A stretch of 64,000 bases of DNA from an uncultured Oxalobacteraceae bacterium (lineage in GTDB: Bacteria > Pseudomonadota > Gammaproteobacteria > Burkholderiales > Burkholderiaceae_D): positions 124,001-188,000 of the forward strand of contig CAIOYD010000020.1 in the NCBI GenBank assembly GCA_903862415.1, written 5' to 3'. Below, in pieces: positions 8,364-16,920 of the stretch. Within the stretch, counting starts at the first letter, position 1, and each line of letters starts with the position of its first letter. Position numbers and translations under genes: made by a program. The notes under the pieces are model-generated. The model worked only from the letters and a program-made list of their open reading frames with translations. It was not told the origin of the DNA and ran no database searches.

Positions 8364-9317
8364 TTAAAAATCATTCATTTTTCTTTGGTCACCAGGGCTG
8401 ATGCCGTATTTTTTGCGGTAGGCATAAGAAAAGTAAGCTGGCGAATTAAACCCGCATTCTGCGCCAATCTGAGCCGCTGGCTTGGTGGTTAGTCCCAGCT
8501 GGACACGCGCCTGCTGCAAACGGAGTTGCAGATAGTAGACCGAAGGGGCTACCTTGAGGTGTCTGCTGAACAAGCGCTCCAATTGCCGTTTCGATAAGCC
8601 AATCAGGCGGGCAATGTCACTGGGTTGGATCGGATCAGATAAATTGGTTTCCATGATGTGCAGCGCTTCCATTAATCTGGAATCTCCCCTGGCTTCGAAC
8701 GACAGCTCGGTAGTATGTTGCAATTTTTGCTTGCTGCGGGTCTGAGGATAGTTCAGTGCATGACGGGTAATTTCGGCCAGAACGGCACCATACTGCTGTG
8801 CGACCAGAGTCAGCAACAAATCGACGCTGGCAAAACCACCCGCCGAGGTAATCCGGCTTCTGTCCAGATCAAACATGCGCTGATTGAGCAACACCTGATC
8901 AAATTTTTGAGCAAAATCATCGTAAAACCCGGTGCTCACGCTGGCAGAATAACCATCCAGCAAACCAGCAGCAGCCATCCACCAAACACCCCATTTGATG
9001 CCGATCAAATATCGCACTCCCTGAGAGAGGTCAGATAAAAGTTCAAAAAAAGCAGGTTCATTATCAACCCGTCCAAATTCGTCACCAATGACCACCACCC
9101 AGTCCGCCCTGCCAGCCAGATAGGCTGTCGTGCGCGCTGCCCTCACTATACTCACTACTGGAATTTCTATGATCTGAATGTGAAAAATGAGTTGCCTGGC
9201 CTGACGATTGACCTCATTCAATGTATCCACTATGCTGCCTATACTAAGTCGTGTGCAGGGACCGAAGACAATCAACAGGATGTTGGCAGATTTAATGGCA
9301 GCTAATTTTTTTTCCAT
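8364..9317 (-). CDS. AraC-family transcriptional regulator with amidase-like (DJ-1/PfpI) sensor domain
   Basis: A 317-residue regulator of the GbdR/CdhR/ArgR-like group. Residues ~10-190 form a class I glutamine amidotransferase-like sensor domain, and ~215-312 two AraC helix-turn-helix units (SDIARLIGLSKRQLERLFSRH; then AAQIGAECGFNSPAYFSYAYRKKYG). Known relatives sense choline, carnitine or arginine-type compounds; the ligand here cannot be read from sequence. GGGAG precedes the ATG. It is the last gene of a minus-strand operon with the peptidase (22-base gap), MFS and TonB genes, so it probably controls that operon. Confidence 0.85.
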   Translation of the reverse strand: MEKKLAAIKSANILLIVFGPCTRLSIGSIVDTLNEVNRQARQLIFHIQIIEIPVVSIVRAARTTAYLAGRADWVVVIGDEFGRVDNEPAFFELLSDLSQGVRYLIGIKWGVWWMAAAGLLDGYSASVSTGFYDDFAQKFDQVLLNQRMFDLDRSRITSAGGFASVDLLLTLVAQQYGAVLAEITRHALNYPQTRSKQKLQHTTELSFEARGDSRLMEALHIMETNLSDPIQPSDIARLIGLSKRQLERLFSRHLKVAPSVYYLQLRLQQARVQLGLTTKPAAQIGAECGFNSPAYFSYAYRKKYGISPGDQRKMNDF

Positions 9318-9339
9318 CCTGCTCCCTCATTCACTGTAT

Positions 9340-10668
9340 TCAGATCACTGAATCGATGCGCGCTTGTATTAAATGCTGCAATGTGAGCAGTCCGGCTTCC
9401 GTTTGGAGCTGGACCAATTTTCTCAATGGTACCCGCTCCAGCATATCCGATTTTTCCAGCGCCATCATCCATGCATGCATAGTTTGCTTCATTTGTTCGT
9501 AGGCGTGCTGTGTTTCTGTCCGCTGCTCAAAAGTAAATGCAATTTCTGACAGTTTGAACAACATCGCAGGACGCCGCAACACCAGCAACTGATTGGTCAC
9601 AGCCGTCATCCAATTTAACGGGGTTTCTGCAGTGTCAGCATACGTCATCTCTGCGCTACTCATCGTTGGTAGCGCCAGGGCTTCCAATAATAACAGCGCA
9701 CCGGGTGAATTTGCAGTTTGTAATAGCGGCAAAAATTGCATGAGGAGTTGCTCACCCTGAACATACCATTCTCTGGTTTGATGAATAATGTCAGCAATGA
9801 TGCTGTACTGAACATGATGTGGCTTTGCGCACCAATAGGGAACTTCTGCGATCAGAGAAAAAGTAGCAAAACGTTGTTGGGCATAACCCGCACTGGAATC
9901 ACCTGTCATTAATTTTCCATTCGAACCTTGCATGCCCATTTCCCGGATGGATTCGGCAATTTCATCAGGAAAATTAAATACGCCAGGCGATCCCGGTTTT
10001 GGTATGGAACCATGTTCGCCATTAAAATCAGGCTGGAACTGATAGCTTACCGGCAGCTCTGACAACGTCTGGTCCAGGTCGGGCAAGCCATCTGAGGTGA
10101 AAAAAAACACACCGCCAAATTCACAGTTGTGGGTTGAATACAGTAAATCCGGCTCAACCAGATCAAGGGCATTTTTCCAGGCCTGATTTTCCGGACTGGC
10201 TTCAGAAAATTCAACATCACCTGATGAAAACGGAAAGGTATATTCCGCCTGACGGTAAAGTGGCGGTCGGAAAAAGGAAGAAAAATAATTGGAAGCAAGC
10301 AATGGCTCACTCAGCCAACCAGCATTCAGAGCGACGCCATCCGGATCAATGGCTTTAATAAAATGCCAGCTGGCCCCGGTGGATTGCAACAATTCAGGCC
10401 GCTGGCAAAACAGTTGTAATAAATAGTCTGCCATCAAGGTGCCCACCAACTCATGGGGATGCGGGGCTCCTACCACCATAACGGAATGCGCTCCATCGCC
10501 TATGCTGACTAATTCAATCGGCGCACCAAAACGACTGTTGCCGAGCAGGGTACGTCGCACGATGCCAGGATATTCCATGCACAGCAACTCAGTGCGCTGC
10601 GCCATTTCCTGCACAGAAAAAAACTGCTGGTAATCAGGTACCAACGCGACGATTTGGTTAATATCCAT
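9340..10668 (-). CDS. M14-family zinc carboxypeptidase-like protein
   Basis: A cytoplasmic protein of about 442 residues; no signal peptide. It shows the M14 metallopeptidase pattern: an HxxE zinc motif in GAPHPHELVGT (near residue 72), a third His ligand in STHNCEFGG (near 180), and a downstream Glu in LIAEVPYW (near 275) that fits the catalytic base. M14 enzymes trim C-terminal residues or, in the succinylglutamate desuccinylase branch, cleave N-acyl amino acids. The substrate is not clear. The ATG at 10668 is preferred over a TTG one codon upstream. It begins about 10 bases after the MFS stop, so the two are co-transcribed, which suggests intracellular processing of an imported peptide-like compound. 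Confidence 0.75.
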   Translation of the reverse strand: MDINQIVALVPDYQQFFSVQEMAQRTELLCMEYPGIVRRTLLGNSRFGAPIELVSIGDGAHSVMVVGAPHPHELVGTLMADYLLQLFCQRPELLQSTGASWHFIKAIDPDGVALNAGWLSEPLLASNYFSSFFRPPLYRQAEYTFPFSSGDVEFSEASPENQAWKNALDLVEPDLLYSTHNCEFGGVFFFTSDGLPDLDQTLSELPVSYQFQPDFNGEHGSIPKPGSPGVFNFPDEIAESIREMGMQGSNGKLMTGDSSAGYAQQRFATFSLIAEVPYWCAKPHHVQYSIIADIIHQTREWYVQGEQLLMQFLPLLQTANSPGALLLLEALALPTMSSAEMTYADTAETPLNWMTAVTNQLLVLRRPAMLFKLSEIAFTFEQRTETQHAYEQMKQTMHAWMMALEKSDMLERVPLRKLVQLQTEAGLLTLQHLIQARIDSVI

Positions 10669-10678
10669 CAAAATTGAG

Positions 10679-12091
10679 TCACGATCCTAAGGGCTGGCGT
10701 TGTCGCGGCATCAGCAAGGCGGCGGCGATCCCGGCGACGCCAATCAGGGCAGCAACAGCGAGTGAATGAAAAACAGCAGCGGCCTGCGCCATTTCCATGT
10801 CGGCACCAGCACCGAGCGCAATAATGCATGCCGTGATCTGACTGCCAAGGGTTGCGCCTATGCTTTTCATCACCCAGGAAAGACTGCTGATTTCGGTGAC
10901 TTCATCCACAGTGAAATTGGCTGCAATAACGTTCATGCTTTCTACCAGCACTGCGGTGAATGCCGCGCCGATGACCGCCATCGCCAGCGTGACAGACATA
11001 GTGGTCGAAGGAAGTAAGATGGTCATTGCTGTGGTCGCAGCCAGCACCAACATGGCCAGCATCACCAGACGACGGCTTCCGATACGCTGCTCGACACGGT
11101 CTATGAAGGGAGTAACGGCCATTCCAGCTAACGACATCGCCAGAAAATAACCGCTGACCTGTGCCACCGATGCCCCCAGACCGCCTTGCTCAGAACCCAA
11201 TTCGGCAAACAGCGGAATCGCTACCGATACACTGACGATCAGGTAACCAGCAACCAGCATACACAGACCGCATGCCAGCACCAGGCGATTCGAAAATAGG
11301 GACAGCGCAATCAACGGCTGAGTGACTCTTTTTTCATGCCAGATCCAAACCGCGCCACAAAATAACGCCCCCAGAAACAGTGCAATCTGTACGGGGTCTG
11401 ACCAGACAGATTCTGAAATGCGCGAGATCGCCAGCAATCCGCTACCCAGCGCAGCGGAAAGAAACAGCGCACCAGTCCAGTCGACTGGTATGTGCTCCCG
11501 CTGTTTGCCAACATCCCTGCGCGGCAGCATCAGCATAAAAATAACGCTTACCAGCAGCATTAAGCAGGGGCCCCAAAACAACCAGCGCAAGGAAAAATGT
11601 TCAACAATAGGCCCACAGGCAAGCAATCCTATCATGGGAGCCACCGCACCGAGCGAACCAACAAGTGCATTTGCCGGGCCAATACGATTGGCACTGCAAC
11701 TGTCGCGAATCAAGCCAACCGAAAGCGGAAACAGGCTCAATGACAGCCCCGACAGCATCTGACCAAAAATCAGTAACGGTGCATGCTCGGCCAGTGCTGA
11801 CAATAACATTCCCAGACACACCACCACCAGAATCGCGAGCAGAATGCGCTGACGACTGAACACCTCGGCCAGTTTGCCGATCAGGGGCAGCGTCACTACC
11901 GCCGACAACATGGGCGCGGTATAAAACCAGCCCATACTGTCGGTCGACGCGTGCAACTCACGCTGCAATAATGGCAAAGCAGGCACAATACCATCAGCCA
12001 CCATTGACGTAGTGAATATCGCCAGCAACGCCACCAGCAGCGGGCCATTCTGCTCCAGCTTCATTTTTATTGTCGGCATTGCCTGGCTCAA
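10679..12091 (-). CDS. MFS transporter, DHA2 (EmrB/QacA) family, 14 TM
   Basis: A polytopic inner-membrane protein of about 470 residues with some 14 hydrophobic segments, the size and layout of the drug:H+ antiporter-2 family (LLAIFTTSMVADGIVPALPL at the first helix, then the loop LIGKLAEVFSRQR). Family members usually export drugs, siderophores or metabolites. The start is uncertain: a TTG at 12091 has AAGGA seven bases upstream, a TTG at 12106 and an ATG at 12079 are alternatives. It follows the TonB receptor almost without a gap. In this operon it may carry the cargo across the inner membrane or export a chelator; both are inference. Confidence 0.8.
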   Translation of the reverse strand: MSQAMPTIKMKLEQNGPLLVALLAIFTTSMVADGIVPALPLLQRELHASTDSMGWFYTAPMLSAVVTLPLIGKLAEVFSRQRILLAILVVVCLGMLLSALAEHAPLLIFGQMLSGLSLSLFPLSVGLIRDSCSANRIGPANALVGSLGAVAPMIGLLACGPIVEHFSLRWLFWGPCLMLLVSVIFMLMLPRRDVGKQREHIPVDWTGALFLSAALGSGLLAISRISESVWSDPVQIALFLGALFCGAVWIWHEKRVTQPLIALSLFSNRLVLACGLCMLVAGYLIVSVSVAIPLFAELGSEQGGLGASVAQVSGYFLAMSLAGMAVTPFIDRVEQRIGSRRLVMLAMLVLAATTAMTILLPSTTMSVTLAMAVIGAAFTAVLVESMNVIAANFTVDEVTEISSLSWVMKSIGATLGSQITACIIALGAGADMEMAQAAAVFHSLAVAALIGVAGIAAALLMPRQRQPLGS

Positions 12092-12108
12092 TTCAATTTC
12101 CTTCAATG

Positions 12109-14760
12109 TCAGAAGCGCATTTCCATGCCTGCGCGGATGAACCGACCAGAAGCATCATACAAGGTCGGATCAAACGGCACATAGTAAGCATCCCATGGTG
12201 GCTGACGATTGAACAGATTTTGCACCGAGCCATACAAGCGCAGGTTTTTGTTCACATGATATTCGGCATACAGATCCATGGTTGAATGTGATCCTACCCG
12301 GGTCTGCACAAAACAGGCACCCACATCCATGCAGAGTGAATCATAGCCGGCGGTGTAATTTTCAGATACGCGTGCCATCCAGTGTTGGGTTTCATAACTC
12401 ACACCGACTGCGCCACGCAAATGAGGCAAAGCGCCGCCCAGGGTCGGGGAATACACGGTCAGATTGTTGTTGCCGGCGTTATCAACCTGATGACCACCAA
12501 GATCATTTTCCAGCCAGTAGTGCCTGATGTAGGTCAGATTGGTGTCCACTGTCATCTTGTTCCCTTCGGGCAGCCGGAAAATTTTTCTGGCATCAAAATC
12601 AACACCGTCCGTGCTCAGATGGTAACCGTTCTGATAACTGGCGGCGACAGTTTCAATAGCACCGCCGGCATTTCTGACCACGTTGGTGTTTTGATCAACA
12701 AAATATTGCGCTGATGGTGCGGCAATTAAATTATTGATTTGAATCTGATACCAGTCCAAGGACATATTCAAGTCGCGGCTCGGAGACCACACCACCCCGG
12801 CACCGAGATTGGTGGAATGCTCTGGCTTGAGTTGGGGATTGGCGACCAGAATGCCGGAAATCACTTCACTCGGACGCTGCAACGGATCATTGGCATCCGC
12901 GACCACCGTATTATAGGTGGCTGATGCGGTACTGATTTCGGTCAGAGAAGGAGCGCGAAATCCTTTCGAAGCGGAAGCACGGAACAACCATTCGGCAGCC
13001 GGCTGAAAACGCAAACCCAGTTTAGGGCCAAAAGCATTACCGGCATCGCTGTATTTTTCAGCGCGCATTGCCACATCAGCTTCCAGATTTTTTAACAGCG
13101 GTACATCGAGTTCCGCAAATACCGAACTCACTGAGCGTGATCCGTGTACTTCACTGTTGAACTGATTGAGCAAATCACCTGCCTGTTCGAGTACATCCGG
13201 ACTATTATTGAGTGATTCATGACGAAACTCAATGCCACCGGCAAAATTCATTGCTCCATCGGGCAAGTTCACCACGATCGTGGACAAATGCAAATCAGCC
13301 GTATCGAGTTTGCTGACTGAAGCCTGAACAGCCGTGCGGCGCAAACCACTGGTGGCGTTCGGCGTTAATGCGGGATTGATGAAGTTATATGAATTATTGG
13401 CAATGTCACTGGCCAACGCACTCACGCTGATCAGGTTATACATGGTCTGGGTCACTTTGTTTTCAGAGTGATTCAGCGCCGCTTCCCAATCCCATTCCCC
13501 CACACTGCCTTTTAAGCCAGCAACCAGCCGATAGGTGTGTGAATCCACCTGATAATTGTTCAGCCCGACATCCTGAAAGGTATACCAGATATCCTGGTGT
13601 GCAGACGCATTGGGATTACTGTTATTTCCGACAGGCAGAGTATTCGGGACCGGTTGATTACCGCCCGTGGCCGGATCATAGGCAATCGAGGTATTGTTCA
13701 GCTGGGTGGGCAGGCCGGTTGCCTTGGTGCGATTGTTGGAATAAAAAAAGTTGCCAAACCCGGTGACACTGTCATTGATGCGCCATTTCCCGTTGGTGAC
13801 CAGATTGAATCTTTCTACTGCGGGAATCAGGGAAGTCTGGCCAGCGGGGTTGTAGGCACAACTGGTGCCACTGCCTATGCCGTAGTTATAGGTGGATGGA
13901 TCTGTCAATACACCTTGATAGCCATTGGTTCCGCAACCCGGAAAGGCACTCATGGGCTGCGTCAGATCCGTATTCGTCATGTAGGCACCGGCCGTCATGC
14001 GTATGATGGTGCCGTCCGGGTTTTTGCTGTAGTCCAGATTTTTAGTATACGGACGTTGTGTCGCTGTCAGTTCACCACGCTTAAATGCATCCGCGGACAA
14101 CATCACGCTGTAACCATCGGTTAAAAATTGGCCGAAACCGGTCGTCAAATTGGCATTCAGGGTGTTCATCCCGCCGTCAGTGGCGCTGCCGCCATTGGCA
14201 TTGACGGCAACACCGTCAAAATCTTCCCGTAAAATCACATTCACAACCCCGGCCACCGCATCTGAGCCGTAGGTGGCCGAAGCACCATTCTTCAACACTT
14301 CAATCCGGTCAACCGCACTGGCTGGAATAATATTGAGATCCACAAACGTATCCTGCAGATTTTCTGCAAATCCATAACTGGCGATACGTCGGCCATTTAG
14401 CAGCACCAGGGTATTTTTTTGGCTTAACCCGCGCAGACCGATCCCCGCAGCGCCTGGCGCAGCACCATTGACACTGGATTCGCTGTAGCTGTTACCCACA
14501 TTGGCAGACAGGGTTCTGAGCAATTCAGCCACGGAAGCTTTGCCGGAGCGTTGTATCTCTTTCTGGGTAATGATTTGCACACTCTCTATCGTTTCAGCCT
14601 GTGCCCGCTTGACATACGATCCGGTGACTTCCACTTTGGGAACCGGCAATGCTGTTTGAACGCTATCGTCGGCCCAGACAGTTTGGGGTGCAAAAAGCGC
14701 GGCAGCAATGCAGCTTGCAAGTAATGTCGGCTTATTCATAGTTGGAAACAGTGTCCGCAT
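12109..14760 (-). CDS. TonB-dependent outer-membrane receptor
   Basis: An 883-residue protein with signal peptide (to about residue 30, ...APQTVWA), a TonB-box-like VPKVEVTGS, a plug domain (about 50-180; LVLLNGRR, DLNIIPASAVDRIEVLKNGASATYGSDAVAGVVN split over it) and a long beta-barrel ending in aromatic ...IRAGMEMRF. This plug type is common among receptors for oligopeptides, sugars and other non-classical cargoes as well as iron chelates. AGGGA lies six bases before the ATG at 14760. It leads a four-gene operon and has a Fur-box-like site immediately upstream, which argues for iron-responsive control. No STN signalling domain is present, so no sigma/anti-sigma partner is expected. Confidence 0.92.
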   Translation of the reverse strand: MRTLFPTMNKPTLLASCIAAALFAPQTVWADDSVQTALPVPKVEVTGSYVKRAQAETIESVQIITQKEIQRSGKASVAELLRTLSANVGNSYSESSVNGAAPGAAGIGLRGLSQKNTLVLLNGRRIASYGFAENLQDTFVDLNIIPASAVDRIEVLKNGASATYGSDAVAGVVNVILREDFDGVAVNANGGSATDGGMNTLNANLTTGFGQFLTDGYSVMLSADAFKRGELTATQRPYTKNLDYSKNPDGTIIRMTAGAYMTNTDLTQPMSAFPGCGTNGYQGVLTDPSTYNYGIGSGTSCAYNPAGQTSLIPAVERFNLVTNGKWRINDSVTGFGNFFYSNNRTKATGLPTQLNNTSIAYDPATGGNQPVPNTLPVGNNSNPNASAHQDIWYTFQDVGLNNYQVDSHTYRLVAGLKGSVGEWDWEAALNHSENKVTQTMYNLISVSALASDIANNSYNFINPALTPNATSGLRRTAVQASVSKLDTADLHLSTIVVNLPDGAMNFAGGIEFRHESLNNSPDVLEQAGDLLNQFNSEVHGSRSVSSVFAELDVPLLKNLEADVAMRAEKYSDAGNAFGPKLGLRFQPAAEWLFRASASKGFRAPSLTEISTASATYNTVVADANDPLQRPSEVISGILVANPQLKPEHSTNLGAGVVWSPSRDLNMSLDWYQIQINNLIAAPSAQYFVDQNTNVVRNAGGAIETVAASYQNGYHLSTDGVDFDARKIFRLPEGNKMTVDTNLTYIRHYWLENDLGGHQVDNAGNNNLTVYSPTLGGALPHLRGAVGVSYETQHWMARVSENYTAGYDSLCMDVGACFVQTRVGSHSTMDLYAEYHVNKNLRLYGSVQNLFNRQPPWDAYYVPFDPTLYDASGRFIRAGMEMRF

Positions 14761-14772
14761 GGGTCATCCCTG

Positions 14773-14791
14773 GCTAATGATATTCATTTTA
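14773..14791 (-). promoter_or_regulatory. Candidate Fur box of the TonB-receptor operon
   Basis: The 19 bases here match the classical Fur consensus at 15 of 19 positions by eye, centred on the perfect palindrome AATGATATTCATT (14776-14788). It lies 13-31 bases upstream of the receptor ATG and overlaps a plausible -10 (TAAAAT on the minus strand), the right place for repression by iron-loaded Fur. No regulator gene of this type is in the window. Confidence 0.6.
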
Positions 14792-14812
14792 AAATTCACA
14801 GCCCGTGAGCCT

Positions 14813-14858
14813 GAATACGACACATTGATCCGTGTCGCGTATTCATGCCTCTGCATGA
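14813..14858. promoter_or_regulatory. Inverted repeats upstream of the TonB-receptor operon
   Basis: Two adjacent inverted repeats: GAATACGACAC with GTGTCGCGTATTC (14813-14844, eight-base loop, two-base bulge), and TCATGC-CTCT-GCATGA (14843-14858, perfect). They lie just upstream of the Fur-box and likely promoter, where an activator such as the operon's own AraC-type protein might bind. AraC sites are usually direct repeats, so the link is a guess. Confidence 0.35.
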
Positions 14859-14975
14859 CTGTGGTAGTGAAATTTATTATCGATAGCTTCCGATTACAAC
14901 GCAATGAGGAACAAGAGTGACGGCGTAGATACGCGAGGCTTTGTCGCAATTTCTATAATTTTTGCCTGCCCAATG

Positions 14976-15010
14976 AAAAACGCCTTGCAAATCAAAAATT
15001 TACAAGGCGT
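14976..15010 (-). terminator. Intrinsic terminator after ssb
   Basis: On the minus strand ACGCCTTG and CAAGGCGT form an eight-base stem with an AT-rich loop, followed by TTTTT. It begins about 28 bases past the ssb stop and separates ssb from the downstream TonB operon. Confidence 0.85.
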
Positions 15011-15037
15011 AGTTGACTGAATCAATCTTACTGGGTG

Positions 15038-15523
15038 TCAGAACGGAATATCATCATCCATATCAGAAAAATTCGGTGCCGGACGGGATTGCGGTGCCGG
15101 GCGCGACTGTGGTGCCGGAGCGCGCGCAGCCGGTGCGGAGTTTTGCATTTCCTGTGGCTGTGAGCTGTAACCATCGTCGCCACCACTGGAACGGCCACCG
15201 AGCATTTGCATGCTGTCGGCTTTGATATCGGTGGCGTATTTTTCGATACCGTCTTTGTCGGTATATTTACGGGTACGCAAACTGCCTTCGACGTAGACCG
15301 ACGAACCTTTTTTCAAATATTGACCGGCGATTTCTGCCAGTTTGCCAAAAAAAGTAACCCGGTGCCACTCAGTGGTTTCTTTTTTCTCGCCGCTGGCTTT
15401 GTCTTTCCAGCTGTCTGTGGTGGCAATAGAAATGGTCGTCATGGCGTCACCGCTAGGCATGTAACGAGTTTCCGGATCACGGCCTAAATTACCCAAAATG
15501 ATGACTTTATTGACTGATGCCAT
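15038..15523 (-). CDS. ssb: Single-stranded DNA-binding protein
   Basis: SSB coats single-stranded DNA in replication and repair and recruits partners through its acidic tail. The 161-residue protein has an N-terminal OB fold ([40 protein letters not shown]), a Gly/Gln/Pro-rich linker with repeated APQSRP units, and the invariant acidic C-terminal tip [12 protein letters not shown] lies five bases before the ATG. It follows the MFS gene after about 46 bases on the same strand, opposite uvrA, an arrangement common in betaproteobacteria. Confidence 0.98.
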   Translation of the reverse strand: MASVNKVIILGNLGRDPETRYMPSGDAMTTISIATTDSWKDKASGEKKETTEWHRVTFFGKLAEIAGQYLKKGSSVYVEGSLRTRKYTDKDGIEKYATDIKADSMQMLGGRSSGGDDGYSSQPQEMQNSAPAARAPAPQSRPAPQSRPAPNFSDMDDDIPF

Positions 15524-15569
15524 GGTTTCTCCTGTATTTTCTGTGCTGAATTAGTAAGTGTTCATGCGA

Positions 15570-16814
15570 TTAAGTTCGCACTGCAGGCAGGTTTTTATGT
15601 ACCCGGCCTGGTATTTTTTTCATCTTGACTGCGATTATAAGCCAAGCCGTACACAAAACGGCAGAGAATACGAACACCGAGGACTGCCCCAGATGCCCGC
15701 TCATCCACGCGCCGCACATCGAACCGGTAAATAATCCCAGCGACTGAATCGTGTTATATACCCCTAAAGCGGCTCCTTTGGCGGCCGCTGGCGCTATGCG
15801 CGAAACCAGCGAAGGCTGACTGGCTTCGAGGACATTGAAGGCCAGAAAAAAGCCAAACAACAAACCAACGAGCATCACCGGCTGTGTCAAAAAAGCCCAA
15901 AAACCACACTGTACCGCCAGTAACAGGGTAATCGCGGCAATAAACACGGTTTTGATTTTGCCATATTTTTCAGCCACATAAATCAGTGGCAGCATGCCGA
16001 CAAACGACGCCAGCACCACCGGCAAATACACTTCCCAATGTTGTGCCACGGGAATATTAGCATAATGCAGCAACGCCAAGGGAACCACCACAAACATGGC
16101 CGACTGACTGAAGTGCAGGGCAAACACGCCAAAATTGAGGCGCATTAAATCGCTGTTTTTTAAAATCACACTCAGTGCCACCCGCGGCATGGTTTGTTTC
16201 GCCACCTTGGGCAACATAAACATCACCACCAGAATCGCCAGCAAAGGCAGCACGCCGGTAAGTAAAAAGATGCCTTTCATGCCAATCAGGCTGAACAGGA
16301 TGGGAGCGGCCACCATCGACAGCGCAAACGTCAGGCCGATAGAACCACCGACCATCGCCATGGCTTTGGTGCGATGTTCTTCCCGCGTGGCGTCCGCAAT
16401 CCAGGCGGTAATGGCCGCAGAAATGGCGCCGCTGCCCTGCAAGGCACGACCAACGATCACCCACAATATATTGTCGGTCGCAGCAGCAACTACGGCACCA
16501 ATGGCAAACACGGTCAAACCAATCAGGATAACGGGGCGGCGGCCAAATTTATCGGAGGCGATTCCTAAGGGAATTTGTCCGATGGCATTGGTCAAGCCAT
16601 ACATCCCCAGCGCCAGACCAATCAGCCAGGCCTGATCACCGCCAGCGAGAGTTTTAGCGTAAATGGCAAACACCGGCAAAATCAAAAACAGGCCCAGCAT
16701 GCGGAGCGCAAACAGCAGAGCCAGCACAATGCTGGAACGGATTTCCTGCCCCGACATGCGCGAGCCTGGCTGGATTGAATCGGATGAGGTCATTGCGGCT
16801 GATTGCTGGGGCAT
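15570..16814 (-). CDS. MFS transporter, 12 TM, next to ssb/uvrA
   Basis: A major-facilitator permease of about 414 residues with twelve hydrophobic segments and the family loop DKFGRRPVILIG between helices 2 and 3. I set the start at the ATG at 16814 (MPQQSAAM); ATGs at 16793 and 16757 are also possible and none has a clear ribosome site. Further upstream extension would run into the divergent uvrA. The same transporter is commonly found between ssb and uvrA in this order, but its substrate is not established and I cannot infer it. It probably shares a transcript with ssb. Confidence 0.85.
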   Translation of the reverse strand: MPQQSAAMTSSDSIQPGSRMSGQEIRSSIVLALLFALRMLGLFLILPVFAIYAKTLAGGDQAWLIGLALGMYGLTNAIGQIPLGIASDKFGRRPVILIGLTVFAIGAVVAAATDNILWVIVGRALQGSGAISAAITAWIADATREEHRTKAMAMVGGSIGLTFALSMVAAPILFSLIGMKGIFLLTGVLPLLAILVVMFMLPKVAKQTMPRVALSVILKNSDLMRLNFGVFALHFSQSAMFVVVPLALLHYANIPVAQHWEVYLPVVLASFVGMLPLIYVAEKYGKIKTVFIAAITLLLAVQCGFWAFLTQPVMLVGLLFGFFLAFNVLEASQPSLVSRIAPAAAKGAALGVYNTIQSLGLFTGSMCGAWMSGHLGQSSVFVFSAVLCTAWLIIAVKMKKIPGRVHKNLPAVRT

Positions 16815-16920
16815 AAGTCTGTAAAGTTTAAGTGAAGATGCTGGAAACCCGATATAGTAGCAGGTTGGCTGCTTTTGGCCACGGCTGACGATGCTGTCAA
16901 AGCAACAATCCAGGTAAACA

